A stretch of DNA of 42,687 nt from an uncultured bacterium (GCA_948467735.1 CAOKFN010000041.1:1-42687); one strand, 5' to 3'; positions 31,101-39,186 are shown, numbered from the stretch's first letter. Numbers and translations: made by a program. The notes: generated from the letters alone by a model not told the origin.

Positions 31101-32288
31101 CAGGCCCTTCGCATCAACCGCCAGTGGGATACGGAGAAATGGCAGGCGCTGTTTGTGAAGAACCCGGTGATGCACCAGTTCGCCATGGGGCTGGTCTGGG
31201 GCGTGTATGAAGACGGCGTTTTGAAGGATACCTTCCGCTACATGGAAGACGGCACCTTTAACACTTCGGACGGGGAAGAGTATGAGCTGCCCAAGGCGGA
31301 GAGTGCTGGCGGGAGTCAGGCCGGCACTCAGTACTGCGCCGAAGGGATAAAACGGGCCGATATCCAAGCAGCGGCCAGCGGCCAAGCGATTGGAGACGAG
31401 CAGGTTGACGGTTACGGACAGGTGGACGGCAATGGACAGACCGACGGCCACGGACAGGTTGACGGCTATGGACAAATTGACGGTCATGGACAGGTTGACG
31501 GCTACGGACAGGTTGACGGTTACGGACAGACCGACGGCCATGGACAGGTGGACGGCAATGGACAGATTGATGGCAATGGACAGACCGACGGCCACGGACA
31601 GGTTGACGGCTATGGACAAATTGACGGTCACGGACAGGTTGACGGCAATGGACAGACCGACGGTCACGGACAGGTTGACGGTTATGGACAGACCGACGGT
31701 CACGGACAGGTTGACGGTTATGGACAGACCGACGGCCAAGGGCAGGTTATCGGCCGAGGCCGATACATCGGCCTTGTACACCCGATTGAGCTTTCGGAGG
31801 ATGCATTGGCGGCATGGAAGGAACAGCTGGCCGATTATGAGATTACCCAGCCCATCGAACAGCTGGAACGCCCTGTATACCGAGTGACGGAGGAGGAAAA
31901 GGAGGCGACGGAGCTGACTCGCTTCGGCGGCGTATCCTTAAATGGACTGTCTCTGTTCGGAAAGCTTCAGGATATGGGCTGGTACAGAGGCGAGGTGGGG
32001 GACGGGGGCTGTTACGACACCTTTTACCGATATGACCAGAACAGAGGCGTGGAGCTTGCATTTTCCGGAACATGGGTGGGCGGCGAAAACGAGACCATGG
32101 TGGTCTATGAGGCCTATTTCTACCAGCCGGGAGTGACGGAGAAGGTGGGGAATTATTACCGGCCCGTCCGGCACAAGCTGGGGCAGGTGGATCCCCGTTA
32201 TTTCAGCGAGGTAGTGCTGCAGCTGACTCGTGCCACGGCATCCTCGCAGGAACGCCTTCCCTACCCTGACTGCAAAAAGCAGCGCTGA
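28188..32288 (+). CDS. Large DUF4132 protein with an inserted hexapeptide repeat tract
   Basis: A 1366-residue cytoplasmic protein. The N-terminal two-thirds are helical, HEAT-like repeats (for example KSPKGSCREMAVEVLKVWGV). From about residue 860 it has the DUF4132 pattern (ARKFKFRQVKSAAAEALDYA, then RQFKVLLTSNLTLEVYDGNG), continuing at about 1200-1366 (GVSLNGLSLFGKLQDMGWYR). Between the two parts, residues 1072-1191 are 20 hexapeptides of the QVDGYG type. DUF4132 proteins (MolR-like) have no settled function. ATG 28188 follows GCAGGTGG; ATG 28146 lacks a ribosome site. Starts are ambiguous within about 15 residues. It follows the lipoprotein gene by 125 bp on the same strand. Confidence 0.85.
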   Translation: MMVDGNMLGGDRENRKLKEALDLMELTQSNRELAEEYLDMSEPEKPELLERVEHQRFYDIPGKSRQPLYDLVTYFEKREEALAGRLIKFAAQVGGVTARVVLTRYGRSDFVYMKMKKSLSDLQIGAIYADRIAWSTGLMREEELRPLIELGKKDPEVFPKMIEMCYHEGSCNTQMLLSALYLHCVKPKKGAGSRLCMPVEEDGRAEGSPERIEEMQDYLEQRLMNNIDGLFTEADEPGEEDVDKLKAFVRESDPGEEFPFEIRAILSGRKRNDFKTVFLPMLAFLAVEHSNRFVSMIRLAAAVESDAIPSLPMDACQRMGEAWFQGHIRALEEVLWIPDETYIRWAVLRREKEIVERMAVKAPKVIAEVIKKIPTEDYGYLLAQVKTGNPQLYEEEGKKYAEDYRRIAAEQDVRKLTAGKDKALSYLLGEAELEEILPYVGEWRGLYLFDSQKYTRIHHYLDYGEKQLYRRALVLEVLCLSKDYFRQYWVEDGPELKEAWRNNAKYLDERQMEGIARLLEEEKVPARYQIDFFGTMYPGEYEYNGAEPTAVLLCMRMLAKNRKDWYQEWVDASKDGYMESRIMAIRVMGLRWEEFKDVLLGCASESAKQVRGYLWTIYTKHPEWEKDILEMLKSPKGSCREMAVEVLKVWGVEQYRQVLEQALAAEKTKKLKTIIQELLFPKEAAEGEGQADGQSAGGSGAKEPTLEEIVKESLMGGRKRKLTWLSPETLSKVHKTDGEEASEDYMAAFLVCYADMEKLGVNKEAGRLAAGLRPEELGAYIREVYGRWMEDGAQAKKKWVLYASSIYGGEAMVPLLYSQIQEWAKNSRGAMAAEAVKALALNGTSTALLQVDQIARKFKFRQVKSAAAEALDYAAEQLGISREDLEDRIVPNLGFDEGMERIFDYGKRQFKVLLTSNLTLEVYDGNGKELKNLPAPGKTDDPELSKEANEAWKLLKKQLKTVVGNQKTRLEQALRINRQWDTEKWQALFVKNPVMHQFAMGLVWGVYEDGVLKDTFRYMEDGTFNTSDGEEYELPKAESAGGSQAGTQYCAEGIKRADIQAAASGQAIGDEQVDGYGQVDGNGQTDGHGQVDGYGQIDGHGQVDGYGQVDGYGQTDGHGQVDGNGQIDGNGQTDGHGQVDGYGQIDGHGQVDGNGQTDGHGQVDGYGQTDGHGQVDGYGQTDGQGQVIGRGRYIGLVHPIELSEDALAAWKEQLADYEITQPIEQLERPVYRVTEEEKEATELTRFGGVSLNGLSLFGKLQDMGWYRGEVGDGGCYDTFYRYDQNRGVELAFSGTWVGGENETMVVYEAYFYQPGVTEKVGNYYRPVRHKLGQVDPRYFSEVVLQLTRATASSQERLPYPDCKKQR
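31401..31760 (+). repeat. Twenty 18-bp tandem repeats in the DUF4132 gene
   Basis: Units of the form CAG-GTT-GAC-GGC-TAT-GGA run from 31401 to 31760 without a gap and encode Q[VIT]DG[YNH]G; the last unit reads QVIGRG. Higher-order 36-bp pairs (QVDGYG-QTDGHG) recur, which suggests repeated recent duplication. Confidence 0.95.
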
Positions 32289-32564
32289 GAACGCCTCCGG
32301 TCAGGGAAGCGGCGGAGCGTCTGCGAGATAAGAAACTTAAAGTAACAAAGCAAAACCGGAATAAACAAGCCCAAAGAGTTCCAGCCTGAGAGACCCAAAC
32401 GAACAAGCCCAAAGGTTCCAGCCTATGGGTACCGGAATGATAAAACAGTATCCGCCCCGAAGTGTCCGGAAGGAATGACTGACGAATGCGCTTATGGCAG
32501 CCATTCCTTTCACGAAACAGGGCTGTGAAGGGCGAATGGGGAAGGTATCAATCGAAGTTTGAGG
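32289..32564. other. Intergenic stretch with a short direct repeat
   Basis: No gene is seen. ACAAGCCCAAAG-GTTCCAGCCT occurs twice (about 32365-32388 and 32402-32424, one base difference), inside a stretch with several CAAAG/AACAAG runs. No promoter or terminator of good quality is visible. Confidence 0.5.
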
Positions 32565-32675
32565 AGAATTTCTAAGCCCGCATAGGAGGGTGTGTAACCC
32601 CACTCTTTAGACGCGGACTAAGAAATTCTAAAGTTTCGCACCGAAGAACGCAAGAGCGCCGTTTTTCATGGATTG
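32565..32675 (+). repeat. Palindromic intergenic repeat, copy A
   Basis: AGAATTTCTAAGCCCGC (32565-32581) is the near-inverse of GCGGACTAAGAAATTCT (32613-32629; two mismatches in 17). It is followed by GAACGCAAGAGCGCCGTTTTTC and ATGGATTG. The same order, CTAAGAAWTTCTAAA, a GCGTTTTTC hairpin, then ATGGATTG, returns after pyrG near 40830-40890, so this is a dispersed element of the genome, carrying its own terminator-like hairpin. Confidence 0.7.
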
Positions 32676-32700
32676 GGAAGTGTGAAAGGATAGATTTAGC

Positions 32701-33120
32701 GTGAAAATAAGAACATATGAAGGGATTCCGGACTGCGCAAAAGAAATCAGACAGAAGGTGTTTGTGGAGGAACAGGGCTTTCGCGATGAGTTTGACGATA
32801 TCGATAAAACGGCGGCGCATATTGTAATGTTTGACGAGGAGGAAAGGCCCGCTGCCGCCTGCCGCGTATTTTGGGATGCCGCAAGGAATATGCACATCAT
32901 TGGAAGGCTGGCTGTTATCAAGGAATATCGCGGCAGGAACACAGGCTCCGCCATGCTGCAGGAAGCGGAGAGATATATTCGGCAGAGCGGGGGCAGATGC
33001 GCCGCTTTACATGCGCAGTGCAGGGCGGCGGCATTTTATCAAAAATCAGGATTTACGGAATTTGGCGATGCGGATGACGAGGAGGGCGTCCCTCATATTT
33101 GGATGAAAAAATATTTTTAG
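32701..33120 (+). CDS. GNAT family N-acetyltransferase
   Basis: A 139-residue acetyltransferase. The acetyl-CoA loop is IGRLAVIKEYRGRNTGSAML, followed by the helix LQEAERYI and the terminal AFYQKSGFTEFGD, as in ElaA/YjcF-like GNAT proteins. The N-terminal EIRQKVFVEEQGFRDEFDDI is typical of that subgroup. The start is GTG 32701, with AAAGGA about 12 nt upstream. The acceptor substrate is unknown. Confidence 0.88.
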   Translation: MKIRTYEGIPDCAKEIRQKVFVEEQGFRDEFDDIDKTAAHIVMFDEEERPAAACRVFWDAARNMHIIGRLAVIKEYRGRNTGSAMLQEAERYIRQSGGRCAALHAQCRAAAFYQKSGFTEFGDADDEEGVPHIWMKKYF

Positions 33121-33155
33121 GCCCACAGGGACGCTTTTGCAAATGGAGAAAAAAT

Positions 33156-34235
33156 ATGGCATATAACAGTATCAGACCCGGCCAAGTATGGCTGGATACG
33201 GACGGAAAGCGGATTCAGGCCCATGGGGGCTCCGTGATTGCGGTGGACGGCACTTATTATTTTTACGGCGAAAACAAAGAAAAAACCGATGGGAAGAACG
33301 GCATCTGGCATTGGGGGGTCAGGGCCTATGCCTCCAAAGACCTATACAACTGGGAGGATAAGGGGCTGATCATCCCTCCGGAGCCGGAAGACGAGACCTC
33401 TTCCCTGCACCCGGCGTCCATGATGGACAGGCCCCATATCATATATAACACGCGAACGAAAAAGTATGTGGCATGGCTGAAAATCATGCAGAGAAACAAG
33501 GAACAGACGGAGACCATACTGACGGCGGATCATTTTCTGGGCCCTTATACGAAGGTGAAGGAGGGCCTGCGGCCCCTGAATATGTCCGCGGGAGACTTTG
33601 ATTTGGCCGTGGCGCCGGACGGCAAGGCGTATTATTATTTTGAGAGGGTGCATTCCGAGACCATCTGCGCGGATTTGAATGAGGATTATACGGATGTGAC
33701 GGGGTATTACAGCACCCATTTTCCCCATACCCACCCGCCCTATGTCCGGGAGGCCACAGCCCACTTTGTGCGAAATTACAGGCATTACCTGCTGACCAGC
33801 GGCACCACGGGCTATATGCCCAATCCCACGGAGGCGGCGGCCGCGGATACATGGCACGGCCCCTATACGGTGCTGGGAAATCCTCACCCCGGCGACCCAA
33901 GCAATACCTCCTTCCATTCCCAGATTTCCTCCGTGTTCAAGGTGCCGGGAAAAAAGGATTTGTACATCGCCTGCGGGGATCGGTGGCAGCCGAACTACAT
34001 GGACGTCCCCTATGAACGCTATGAGAAGCTTTTTGACATGATGTTTGATCCAAATGCGGAGAAAGACAAGCTGGCGGAGCTGAAAAAGGATCATCCCGGG
34101 GATTCCCGCGCCAACACCTCCCTTGCGGATTATGTATGGCTTCCTCTGCGCTTTGTAGAACCCTGCGAGAAATATCCCCATGGGATGGTATTGATTGACT
34201 GGAAGGATGAGTGGAGAATCGAGGATTATGAATAG
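33156..34235 (+). CDS. Glycoside hydrolase family 43-like protein
   Basis: A 359-residue protein without a signal peptide, predicted five-bladed propeller. Recognisable pieces are AHGGSVIAVDGTYYFYGENK, WGVRAYASKDLYNWEDKGLI and AGDFDLAVAPDGKAYYYFER, then FHSQISSVFKVPG and CGDRWQPNY. These match GH43-type enzymes that hydrolyse galactan, arabinan or related glycosides. Cytoplasmic location suggests action on imported oligosaccharides. GGAG lies about 9 nt before ATG 33156; the upstream in-frame ATG at 33099 lies inside the preceding gene. It ends 10 bp inside the 3' end of the convergent ANTAR gene. Confidence 0.85.
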   Translation: MAYNSIRPGQVWLDTDGKRIQAHGGSVIAVDGTYYFYGENKEKTDGKNGIWHWGVRAYASKDLYNWEDKGLIIPPEPEDETSSLHPASMMDRPHIIYNTRTKKYVAWLKIMQRNKEQTETILTADHFLGPYTKVKEGLRPLNMSAGDFDLAVAPDGKAYYYFERVHSETICADLNEDYTDVTGYYSTHFPHTHPPYVREATAHFVRNYRHYLLTSGTTGYMPNPTEAAAADTWHGPYTVLGNPHPGDPSNTSFHSQISSVFKVPGKKDLYIACGDRWQPNYMDVPYERYEKLFDMMFDPNAEKDKLAELKKDHPGDSRANTSLADYVWLPLRFVEPCEKYPHGMVLIDWKDEWRIEDYE

Positions 34236-34810
34236 GTGTTGATGATGTTCTCGGCGGCTTTGCGTTTGGTGATGCATAGATCCATTGCCTGTTTTTCGAT
34301 GTAGTGGTGGGCGTGGGGCTCATCCATTTTCAGCTCGTTGATGAGCAGCCATTTGGCACGGTTCACAAGCCGGATTTCCTCCATTTTTTCCTCGATGGAT
34401 AAGGTTTTTTTCTCAATTCTGCGCAGGCGCTCCCTTGTGCTGGACATCCAGCTCAGCGCCTGCGTCAAGGTCTGCTTTGTGGTGGGCTTGGACAGGGTGA
34501 AAACCCCATGGCCCACCACTTTGTCGGAAATTCCTATATAAGTATCTGATTTTACAAGCAGTAACACAACCGTCCCCTTTCCGGTACAGGCGTCGATGGC
34601 AAAGCGTATGCCTGCGTCATCCGGCAGAGGGGAGTTGATAATAATAAAATCAAAGCCCTGTTCCGCGGACATTCTCTGGGCGGCGCCTACGCTGGAAACC
34701 GTATGGACGGGAGAGAAGGCGGATTCAGGAAGCAGGGGTGATAACGCCAAGTTAAAGTTCTCTGACGCCGAAACGACAAGAACGCTGTATACTCGTTCTT
34801 CCAAATTCAT
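34226..34810 (-). CDS. ANTAR-domain antiterminator-type regulator
   Basis: A 194-residue protein with a receiver-like N-terminal domain (about 8-120; FDFIIINSPLPDDAGIRFAI) that lacks the usual acidic pocket. A coiled segment and a C-terminal ANTAR RNA-binding domain (about 135-190) follow: NRAKWLLINELKMDEPHAHH, then YIEKQAMDLCITKRKAAENI. ANTAR proteins bind hairpins in nascent RNA and prevent termination. In Clostridia one such gene (nitR) follows glnA and controls nitrogen genes. This gene lies 170 bp downstream of glnA on the same strand. ATG 34810 is chosen over TTG 34816 because TGAGGA is then properly spaced. Confidence 0.88.
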   Translation of the reverse strand: MNLEERVYSVLVVSASENFNLALSPLLPESAFSPVHTVSSVGAAQRMSAEQGFDFIIINSPLPDDAGIRFAIDACTGKGTVVLLLVKSDTYIGISDKVVGHGVFTLSKPTTKQTLTQALSWMSSTRERLRRIEKKTLSIEEKMEEIRLVNRAKWLLINELKMDEPHAHHYIEKQAMDLCITKRKAAENIINTYS

Positions 34811-34979
34811 TTTCAATCCTCATTTCTGCACGCTTTTGTGGGCAGGTTATGCCGAGACGATGTACAAAGTCTTTCCTGTATGTATGTGCCGCAGGGCGGC
34901 CGGCAGCAGTTTGACAAACTACAGGGACCGCTGTTTTTCAGGGGCCGCGGTTTTGGCATGGCTGATAAACCGCATGTGT

Positions 34980-36206
34980 TTACAATGGCATGCTGCAGTA
35001 GATATCAAGTATGGCTTCGGGGATGCGCTCCTTGATGAAAGCGCTTTTTAAAGCGGTCTGGCGGGCTTTTTTCAGATCCGCGGGCAGCTGGCGGTATTCT
35101 GCCAGAACCGACGCGTCCGCTTTATATAGATTAAAATCCGCCGCCTCCGGGAGCTTTAACTTGTTTTCTATGCCATATAAGCCCGCGTACAGAATCAGGG
35201 CAAACGCAAGGTAGGGATTGGCCGCCGGGTCGGGGGAGCGAAGCTCCGCGCGGCGATATTCTCCTTGGGCGGCGGGAATTCTGACAAGCTGGGAACGGTT
35301 TTCGCTGGACCATGAAATATATTTCGGGGCCTTGTGGCTGCCAAAACGCTGGTAAGAGCTTTTATCCGGATTCAAAAATAAGGTCATCTGATCCACCGTC
35401 TCGAGAATGCCCGCTATCATGGGATAAATATAATCAATATGCTGTGAATTGTCAGCCGCTTTTACGGAGACGTTGATGTGGAAGCCGTTCCCCGGCTTGT
35501 AGGGCAGGGGGCAGGGGCCAAAATCCGCCGTAAGCCCGTTTCGGTAAGCGACGGTTTTGGCCACGGTCCGGAAGGTCATGGCATTGTCCGCGGCGGTGAC
35601 GGGATCCGAATACCGAAAATCAATTTCGTTCTGGCCGGGCCCCTCCTCGTGATGGGACCGCTCGGGCTGTATGCCCATCTGCTCCAAGGTCAGACAGATT
35701 TCCCGGCGGATATTTTCTCCTCTGTCCTCCGGGGCAATGTCCATATAACCGGCCTCGTCGTAGGGAATTTTTGTCGCCTTTCCATGTTCGTCCAGCTGAA
35801 ACAGATAGAACTCCTGTTCCGCGCCGAAGGCAAAACGATATCCCGCCTTTTCCGCTTCCGCAGCGGCATTTTTCAGCAATGCTCTGGTGTCGCATTCAAA
35901 GGGCCTGCCGTCGGAATAGGTGACGCCGGAGAACATGCGCACCACTTTGCCGTGCTCGGGCCGCCATGGGAGCAGCATTAACGTCTCCGGTTCCGGGCGG
36001 AGCAGCAGGTCGGAATGGGTCTCGTCCCCGAATCCGGCCACCGAAGAGGCGTCGAACGCAATGCCCGTTTCAAAGGCCCGGGGAAGCTCATGGGGCATAA
36101 TGGAGATATTTTTCTGCCTGCCGAATACGTCGCAGAAGGCAAGGCGGATAAACTTCACATCTTCTTCGTTGACATATTGCAGAACCTCTTGCTGGGTATA
36201 TTTCAT
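34980..36206 (-). CDS. glnA: Glutamine synthetase, type I
   Basis: A 408-residue ATP-dependent enzyme that makes glutamine from glutamate and ammonia. The N-terminal beta-grasp part has EDVKFIRLAFCDVFGRQKNI. Catalytic pieces are FGAEQEFYLF, the HHEEGPGQNEIDF metal-binding segment, GNGFHINVSV and YQRFGSHKAPKYISWS. At 408 residues it is a little shorter than the usual 440, with no adenylylation loop seen. ATG 36206 is the family start (MKYTQQEVLQYV), although its ribosome site is weak. A promoter lies at 36512-36540 and an attenuator hairpin lies directly after it. An ANTAR gene follows. Confidence 0.94.
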   Translation of the reverse strand: MKYTQQEVLQYVNEEDVKFIRLAFCDVFGRQKNISIMPHELPRAFETGIAFDASSVAGFGDETHSDLLLRPEPETLMLLPWRPEHGKVVRMFSGVTYSDGRPFECDTRALLKNAAAEAEKAGYRFAFGAEQEFYLFQLDEHGKATKIPYDEAGYMDIAPEDRGENIRREICLTLEQMGIQPERSHHEEGPGQNEIDFRYSDPVTAADNAMTFRTVAKTVAYRNGLTADFGPCPLPYKPGNGFHINVSVKAADNSQHIDYIYPMIAGILETVDQMTLFLNPDKSSYQRFGSHKAPKYISWSSENRSQLVRIPAAQGEYRRAELRSPDPAANPYLAFALILYAGLYGIENKLKLPEAADFNLYKADASVLAEYRQLPADLKKARQTALKSAFIKERIPEAILDIYCSMPL

Positions 36207-36434
36207 AGGAATTACCATGCCTTTCTGAAAGTCCTGTCCTGCTCTGGTTATTCTGCCGTGACGAAAACCGCGTTTTGGCATTGCTTTCACAGAATGAGGA
36301 ATGCGGATGTCAAAATGGATTTTCGGACATGACTTGGGGAAGTTTAATTAAAACCCCGTGGTTTTATTCCAGCTCTTGATTTTCTGTCTCTTGACAAATG
36401 CTTCTGAGCAGGAGAAAATGCCGGGATAATTATG

Positions 36435-36497
36435 GAAAAATAAAGGCGTCAAATTTAGTACAAATCTGTATCGGTTTGTACTGAAATGAACGCCTTT
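36435..36497 (-). terminator. Promoter-proximal attenuator of glnA
   Basis: On the minus strand AAAGGCGT (36497-36490) pairs with ACGCCTTT (36449-36442). Inside it AGTACAAA pairs with TTTGTACT around a 10-nt loop. The stem is followed by ATTTTTCC. This is an intrinsic terminator within about 10 nt of the predicted transcript start and about 230 nt before glnA. Confidence 0.75.
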
Positions 36498-36511
36498 GTT
36501 CTCACATAAGA

Positions 36512-36540
36512 ACTATATACCCGATTCCCTATGATGTCAA
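36512..36540 (-). promoter_or_regulatory. Sigma-A promoter of glnA
   Basis: On the minus strand TTGACA (36540-36535), 17 bp, TATAGT (36517-36512). The transcript should start near 36505, eight bases before the attenuator stem. Confidence 0.85.
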
Positions 36541-36616
36541 GGGTAAAATATTTGGAGCTTTCTATTTTTAGGGCATAAAATCTGTCAGACTAACTGCAAC
36601 ATAGTGATTTTTCGGA

Positions 36617-36643
36617 GTAAGTGCAACAGAATGTTGCGCTTAC
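36617..36643 (+). promoter_or_regulatory. 12-bp hairpin upstream of the glnN promoter
   Basis: GTAAGTGCAACA (36617-36628), loop GAA, TGTTGCGCTTAC (36632-36643) pairs throughout with one G-T wobble. A related half-site ACTGCAACA lies at about 36595-36603. It is upstream of the glnN -35 and outside the glnA transcript, so it is better read as a DNA-binding site than as an RNA element. Confidence 0.4.
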
Positions 36644-36693
36644 CTTGAAAATTTCCGTGGGCGGGTGGAATTATATTACATGAAAATCAGTAC

Positions 36694-36722
36694 TTGACAA
36701 ATCCTTCAAATGGGTGCATAAT
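36694..36722 (+). promoter_or_regulatory. Sigma-A promoter of glnN
   Basis: TTGACA (36694-36699), 17 bp, CATAAT (36717-36722). The transcript should begin near 36729. Confidence 0.85.
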
Positions 36723-36732
36723 GCAGAGTGTA

Positions 36733-36768
36733 AAGGCAAGGGCGTCTCCAAGGCGTCTTTGTCTTTTT
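36733..36768 (+). terminator. Promoter-proximal attenuator of glnN
   Basis: AAGGCAAGGGCGTC (36733-36746) pairs with GGCGTCTTTGTCTT (36752-36765) over 14 bp with several G-T wobbles and a TCCAA loop, followed by a T6 tract. The terminator begins about 4 nt from the predicted transcript start and about 100 nt before glnN. Confidence 0.75.
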
Positions 36769-36870
36769 TGCGTGGTATGTAGTAGTAATGGCATAGGATA
36801 CCAACGGCATATGCCGCCATAGGAAATCAAAGCAGGGAATCTGTTTCAACGAGGAAAAGGAGTGTATATT

Positions 36871-38967
36871 ATGGAAAAAGTATCGGATTATTTCGGGTGT
36901 ATGGTGTTTGACGACAGGGTGATGAAAGCCAGTCTCTCAGCCAAGGTGTACCAGTCTCTCAGGAAAACCATCGACGAAGGGGCAAAGCTGGACATCAGCG
37001 TGGCGAACGCGGTTGCGGCCGCAATGAAGGATTGGGCGGCAGCCCACGGCGCCACTCATTATACCCATTGGTTTCAGCCCTTGACGGGAGTTACGGCGGA
37101 GAAGCACGACAGCTTTATTTCCCCTTCTCCCGACGGCGGCGTGATCATGGAGTTTTCCGGAAAAGAATTGATCAAGGGAGAGCCGGACGCCTCTTCTTTT
37201 CCCTCCGGGGGCCTGCGGGCTACCTTTGAGGCTAGAGGCTATACCGCTTGGGATCCTACCTCCTACGCGTTTATCAAAGGGAAAACCCTGTGCATTCCCA
37301 CCGCTTTCTGCTCCTACGGCGGGGAGGCGCTGGATAAGAAAACGCCCCTCCTGCGCTCCATGGAGGCGTTGAATAAACAGGCTCTGCGGATTCTAAGGCT
37401 TTTTGGCAACGATACGGTAAAATGCGTGCGGACCTGCGTGGGGCCGGAGCAGGAATATTTCCTGATCACCAAGGAGATGTACGACCAGCGTCCGGACCTT
37501 CGCTTTACGGGGAGAACCCTGTTCGGCGCAAGGCCGCCCAAGGGACAGGAGATGGACGATCACTATTTCGGCGTGATCAAGCCCAGAGTGGCCGCCTACA
37601 TGGAAGAGCTGAATCAAGAGCTCTGGAAGCTGGGCATTCTGGCTAAGACGGAGCATAATGAGGTCGCGCCCGCACAGCATGAGCTGGCGCCCATCTATAC
37701 CACCACCAATATCGCCACGGATCATAACCAGCTGACCATGGAAATCATGCAGAAGGTGGCCGCAAAGCACGGGCTGGTGTGCCTGCTCCATGAGAAGCCC
37801 TTTGCGGGAGTGAACGGTAGCGGCAAGCACAATAACTGGTCCATGGCTACCGACACAGGGGTGAACCTGCTTTCTCCCGGGGAGACTCCCTATGAAAACG
37901 CCCAGTTTCTTCTGTTCCTGTGCGCGGTGATCAAGGCGGTGGACGACTATCAGGATCTGCTGCGCCTTTCCGTTGCCACCGCCGGAAACGACCACAGGCT
38001 TGGGGCCAACGAGGCGCCGCCCGCCGTCATGTCCATATTTTTAGGGGATGAGCTGAACGCCGTGCTGGAGGCCATTGAATCCGGCAGGCCCTACAGCGGA
38101 ACCGAGAAGAAGCAGATGAAGCTGGGAGTGGATGTGCTGCCCAGATTTAACCGCGATGCCACGGACAGGAACCGGACTTCTCCCTTTGCCTTTACCGGAA
38201 ATAAATTTGAGTTCCGTATGCTGGGCTCCTCCAACAGCATTGCCTGCGCGAATATGATGCTCAACAGCGCCGTGGCGGAGAGCCTGAAAATATATGCGGA
38301 CCGGCTGGAGGGGGCGGAGGATTTTGAGACCTCCCTTCATGAGATGATACGCAAGACCATCAGGGATCATAAACGCATTATTTTTAACGGGAACGGCTAC
38401 GACGACACATGGATTGAAGAGGCGACGAAGAAGAGGGGACTGCTCAATTACCGCACTACCCCGGACTGCATGCCCCATCTTCTGGACAAGAAAAATGTGG
38501 ATATGCTCACTTCCCATAAGGTTTTCTCCGAGGCGGAATTAAAATCCAGATGCGATATTATGCTGGAAAATTACTGCAAGACCGTTTTAATTGAGGCGAA
38601 CACCATGGTGGATATGGCCAGAACCCAGATTGCGCCCGCAGTGGAGGCTTATACCTTGAAAATTGCCAAGACGGCCGCTGCCAAAAAGGCGCTGGACGCG
38701 GGATTAGCCTGCGGCTATGAGAGCGATCTGGTCAGGAAGCTTTCCGTTCTGGTGGACAGAATCGCGGAGAAGGTGGATGAGCTGGAAAGCACGCTGGCGG
38801 CAGTGCATACGGCGGATGGGATTGTCCGCGAGTCGGAGGCCATCCGGGACAATGTGCTTCCTAAGATGGCGGAGCTGAGGGCTTCCTGCGACGAGGCGGA
38901 GGGCTTGACGGCGAAAAGCGACTGGCCGTTCCCGTCCTATGGGGATCTGCTGTTCGGCGTGAGGTAA
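36871..38967 (+). CDS. glnN: Glutamine synthetase, type III
   Basis: A 698-residue enzyme of the large hexameric or dodecameric type found in Bacteroides, Clostridia and cyanobacteria. Markers include AHGATHYTHWFQPLTG, SFPSGGLRATFEARGY, GPEQEYFLI, EVAPAQHELAP and VNGSGKHNNWSM, with length near the usual 700. ATG 36871 (MEKVSDYFG) has AAAAGGAG 9 nt upstream; GTG 36862 is less likely. It is divergent from glnA, and both synthetases have attenuator-bearing leaders, so both probably respond to nitrogen supply. The downstream gap of 219 bp has no strong terminator. Confidence 0.95.
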   Translation: MEKVSDYFGCMVFDDRVMKASLSAKVYQSLRKTIDEGAKLDISVANAVAAAMKDWAAAHGATHYTHWFQPLTGVTAEKHDSFISPSPDGGVIMEFSGKELIKGEPDASSFPSGGLRATFEARGYTAWDPTSYAFIKGKTLCIPTAFCSYGGEALDKKTPLLRSMEALNKQALRILRLFGNDTVKCVRTCVGPEQEYFLITKEMYDQRPDLRFTGRTLFGARPPKGQEMDDHYFGVIKPRVAAYMEELNQELWKLGILAKTEHNEVAPAQHELAPIYTTTNIATDHNQLTMEIMQKVAAKHGLVCLLHEKPFAGVNGSGKHNNWSMATDTGVNLLSPGETPYENAQFLLFLCAVIKAVDDYQDLLRLSVATAGNDHRLGANEAPPAVMSIFLGDELNAVLEAIESGRPYSGTEKKQMKLGVDVLPRFNRDATDRNRTSPFAFTGNKFEFRMLGSSNSIACANMMLNSAVAESLKIYADRLEGAEDFETSLHEMIRKTIRDHKRIIFNGNGYDDTWIEEATKKRGLLNYRTTPDCMPHLLDKKNVDMLTSHKVFSEAELKSRCDIMLENYCKTVLIEANTMVDMARTQIAPAVEAYTLKIAKTAAAKKALDAGLACGYESDLVRKLSVLVDRIAEKVDELESTLAAVHTADGIVRESEAIRDNVLPKMAELRASCDEAEGLTAKSDWPFPSYGDLLFGVR

Positions 38968-39186
38968 AAGCCCCCTTATCCTGCAGGCCGCCGGAATTTA
39001 CAGTAGTAAAATGGGCAAAGGTATTTTGCCGGCGGTATGCAGCGGGGATTCGCGGCGAGTTTTGCCCACGTGCAGTACATAAGCGTGAGGCGGCTCCGTA
39101 TGCGATGGAGGTTCGGCGTGAGACAGGGGCAGGATTTTCTCAGGCGGATAGAGAGAAGGTTCTGCCCTAAAAGAAATGAGGAGCGT

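Noticed and set aside
31401..31760. CRISPR-like or regulatory repeat array
   Set aside because: The 18-bp units are contiguous and in frame within a coding region; they encode hexapeptides.
31047..31781. Antisense 244-codon ORF with Leu-Ser-Val repeats
   Set aside because: It is the reverse shadow of the 18-bp repeat tract in the DUF4132 gene, with no ribosome site or family.
33342..34277. Minus-strand ORF of 311 codons
   Set aside because: It lies opposite the GH43-like gene, has no recognisable motif, and its composition mirrors that gene.
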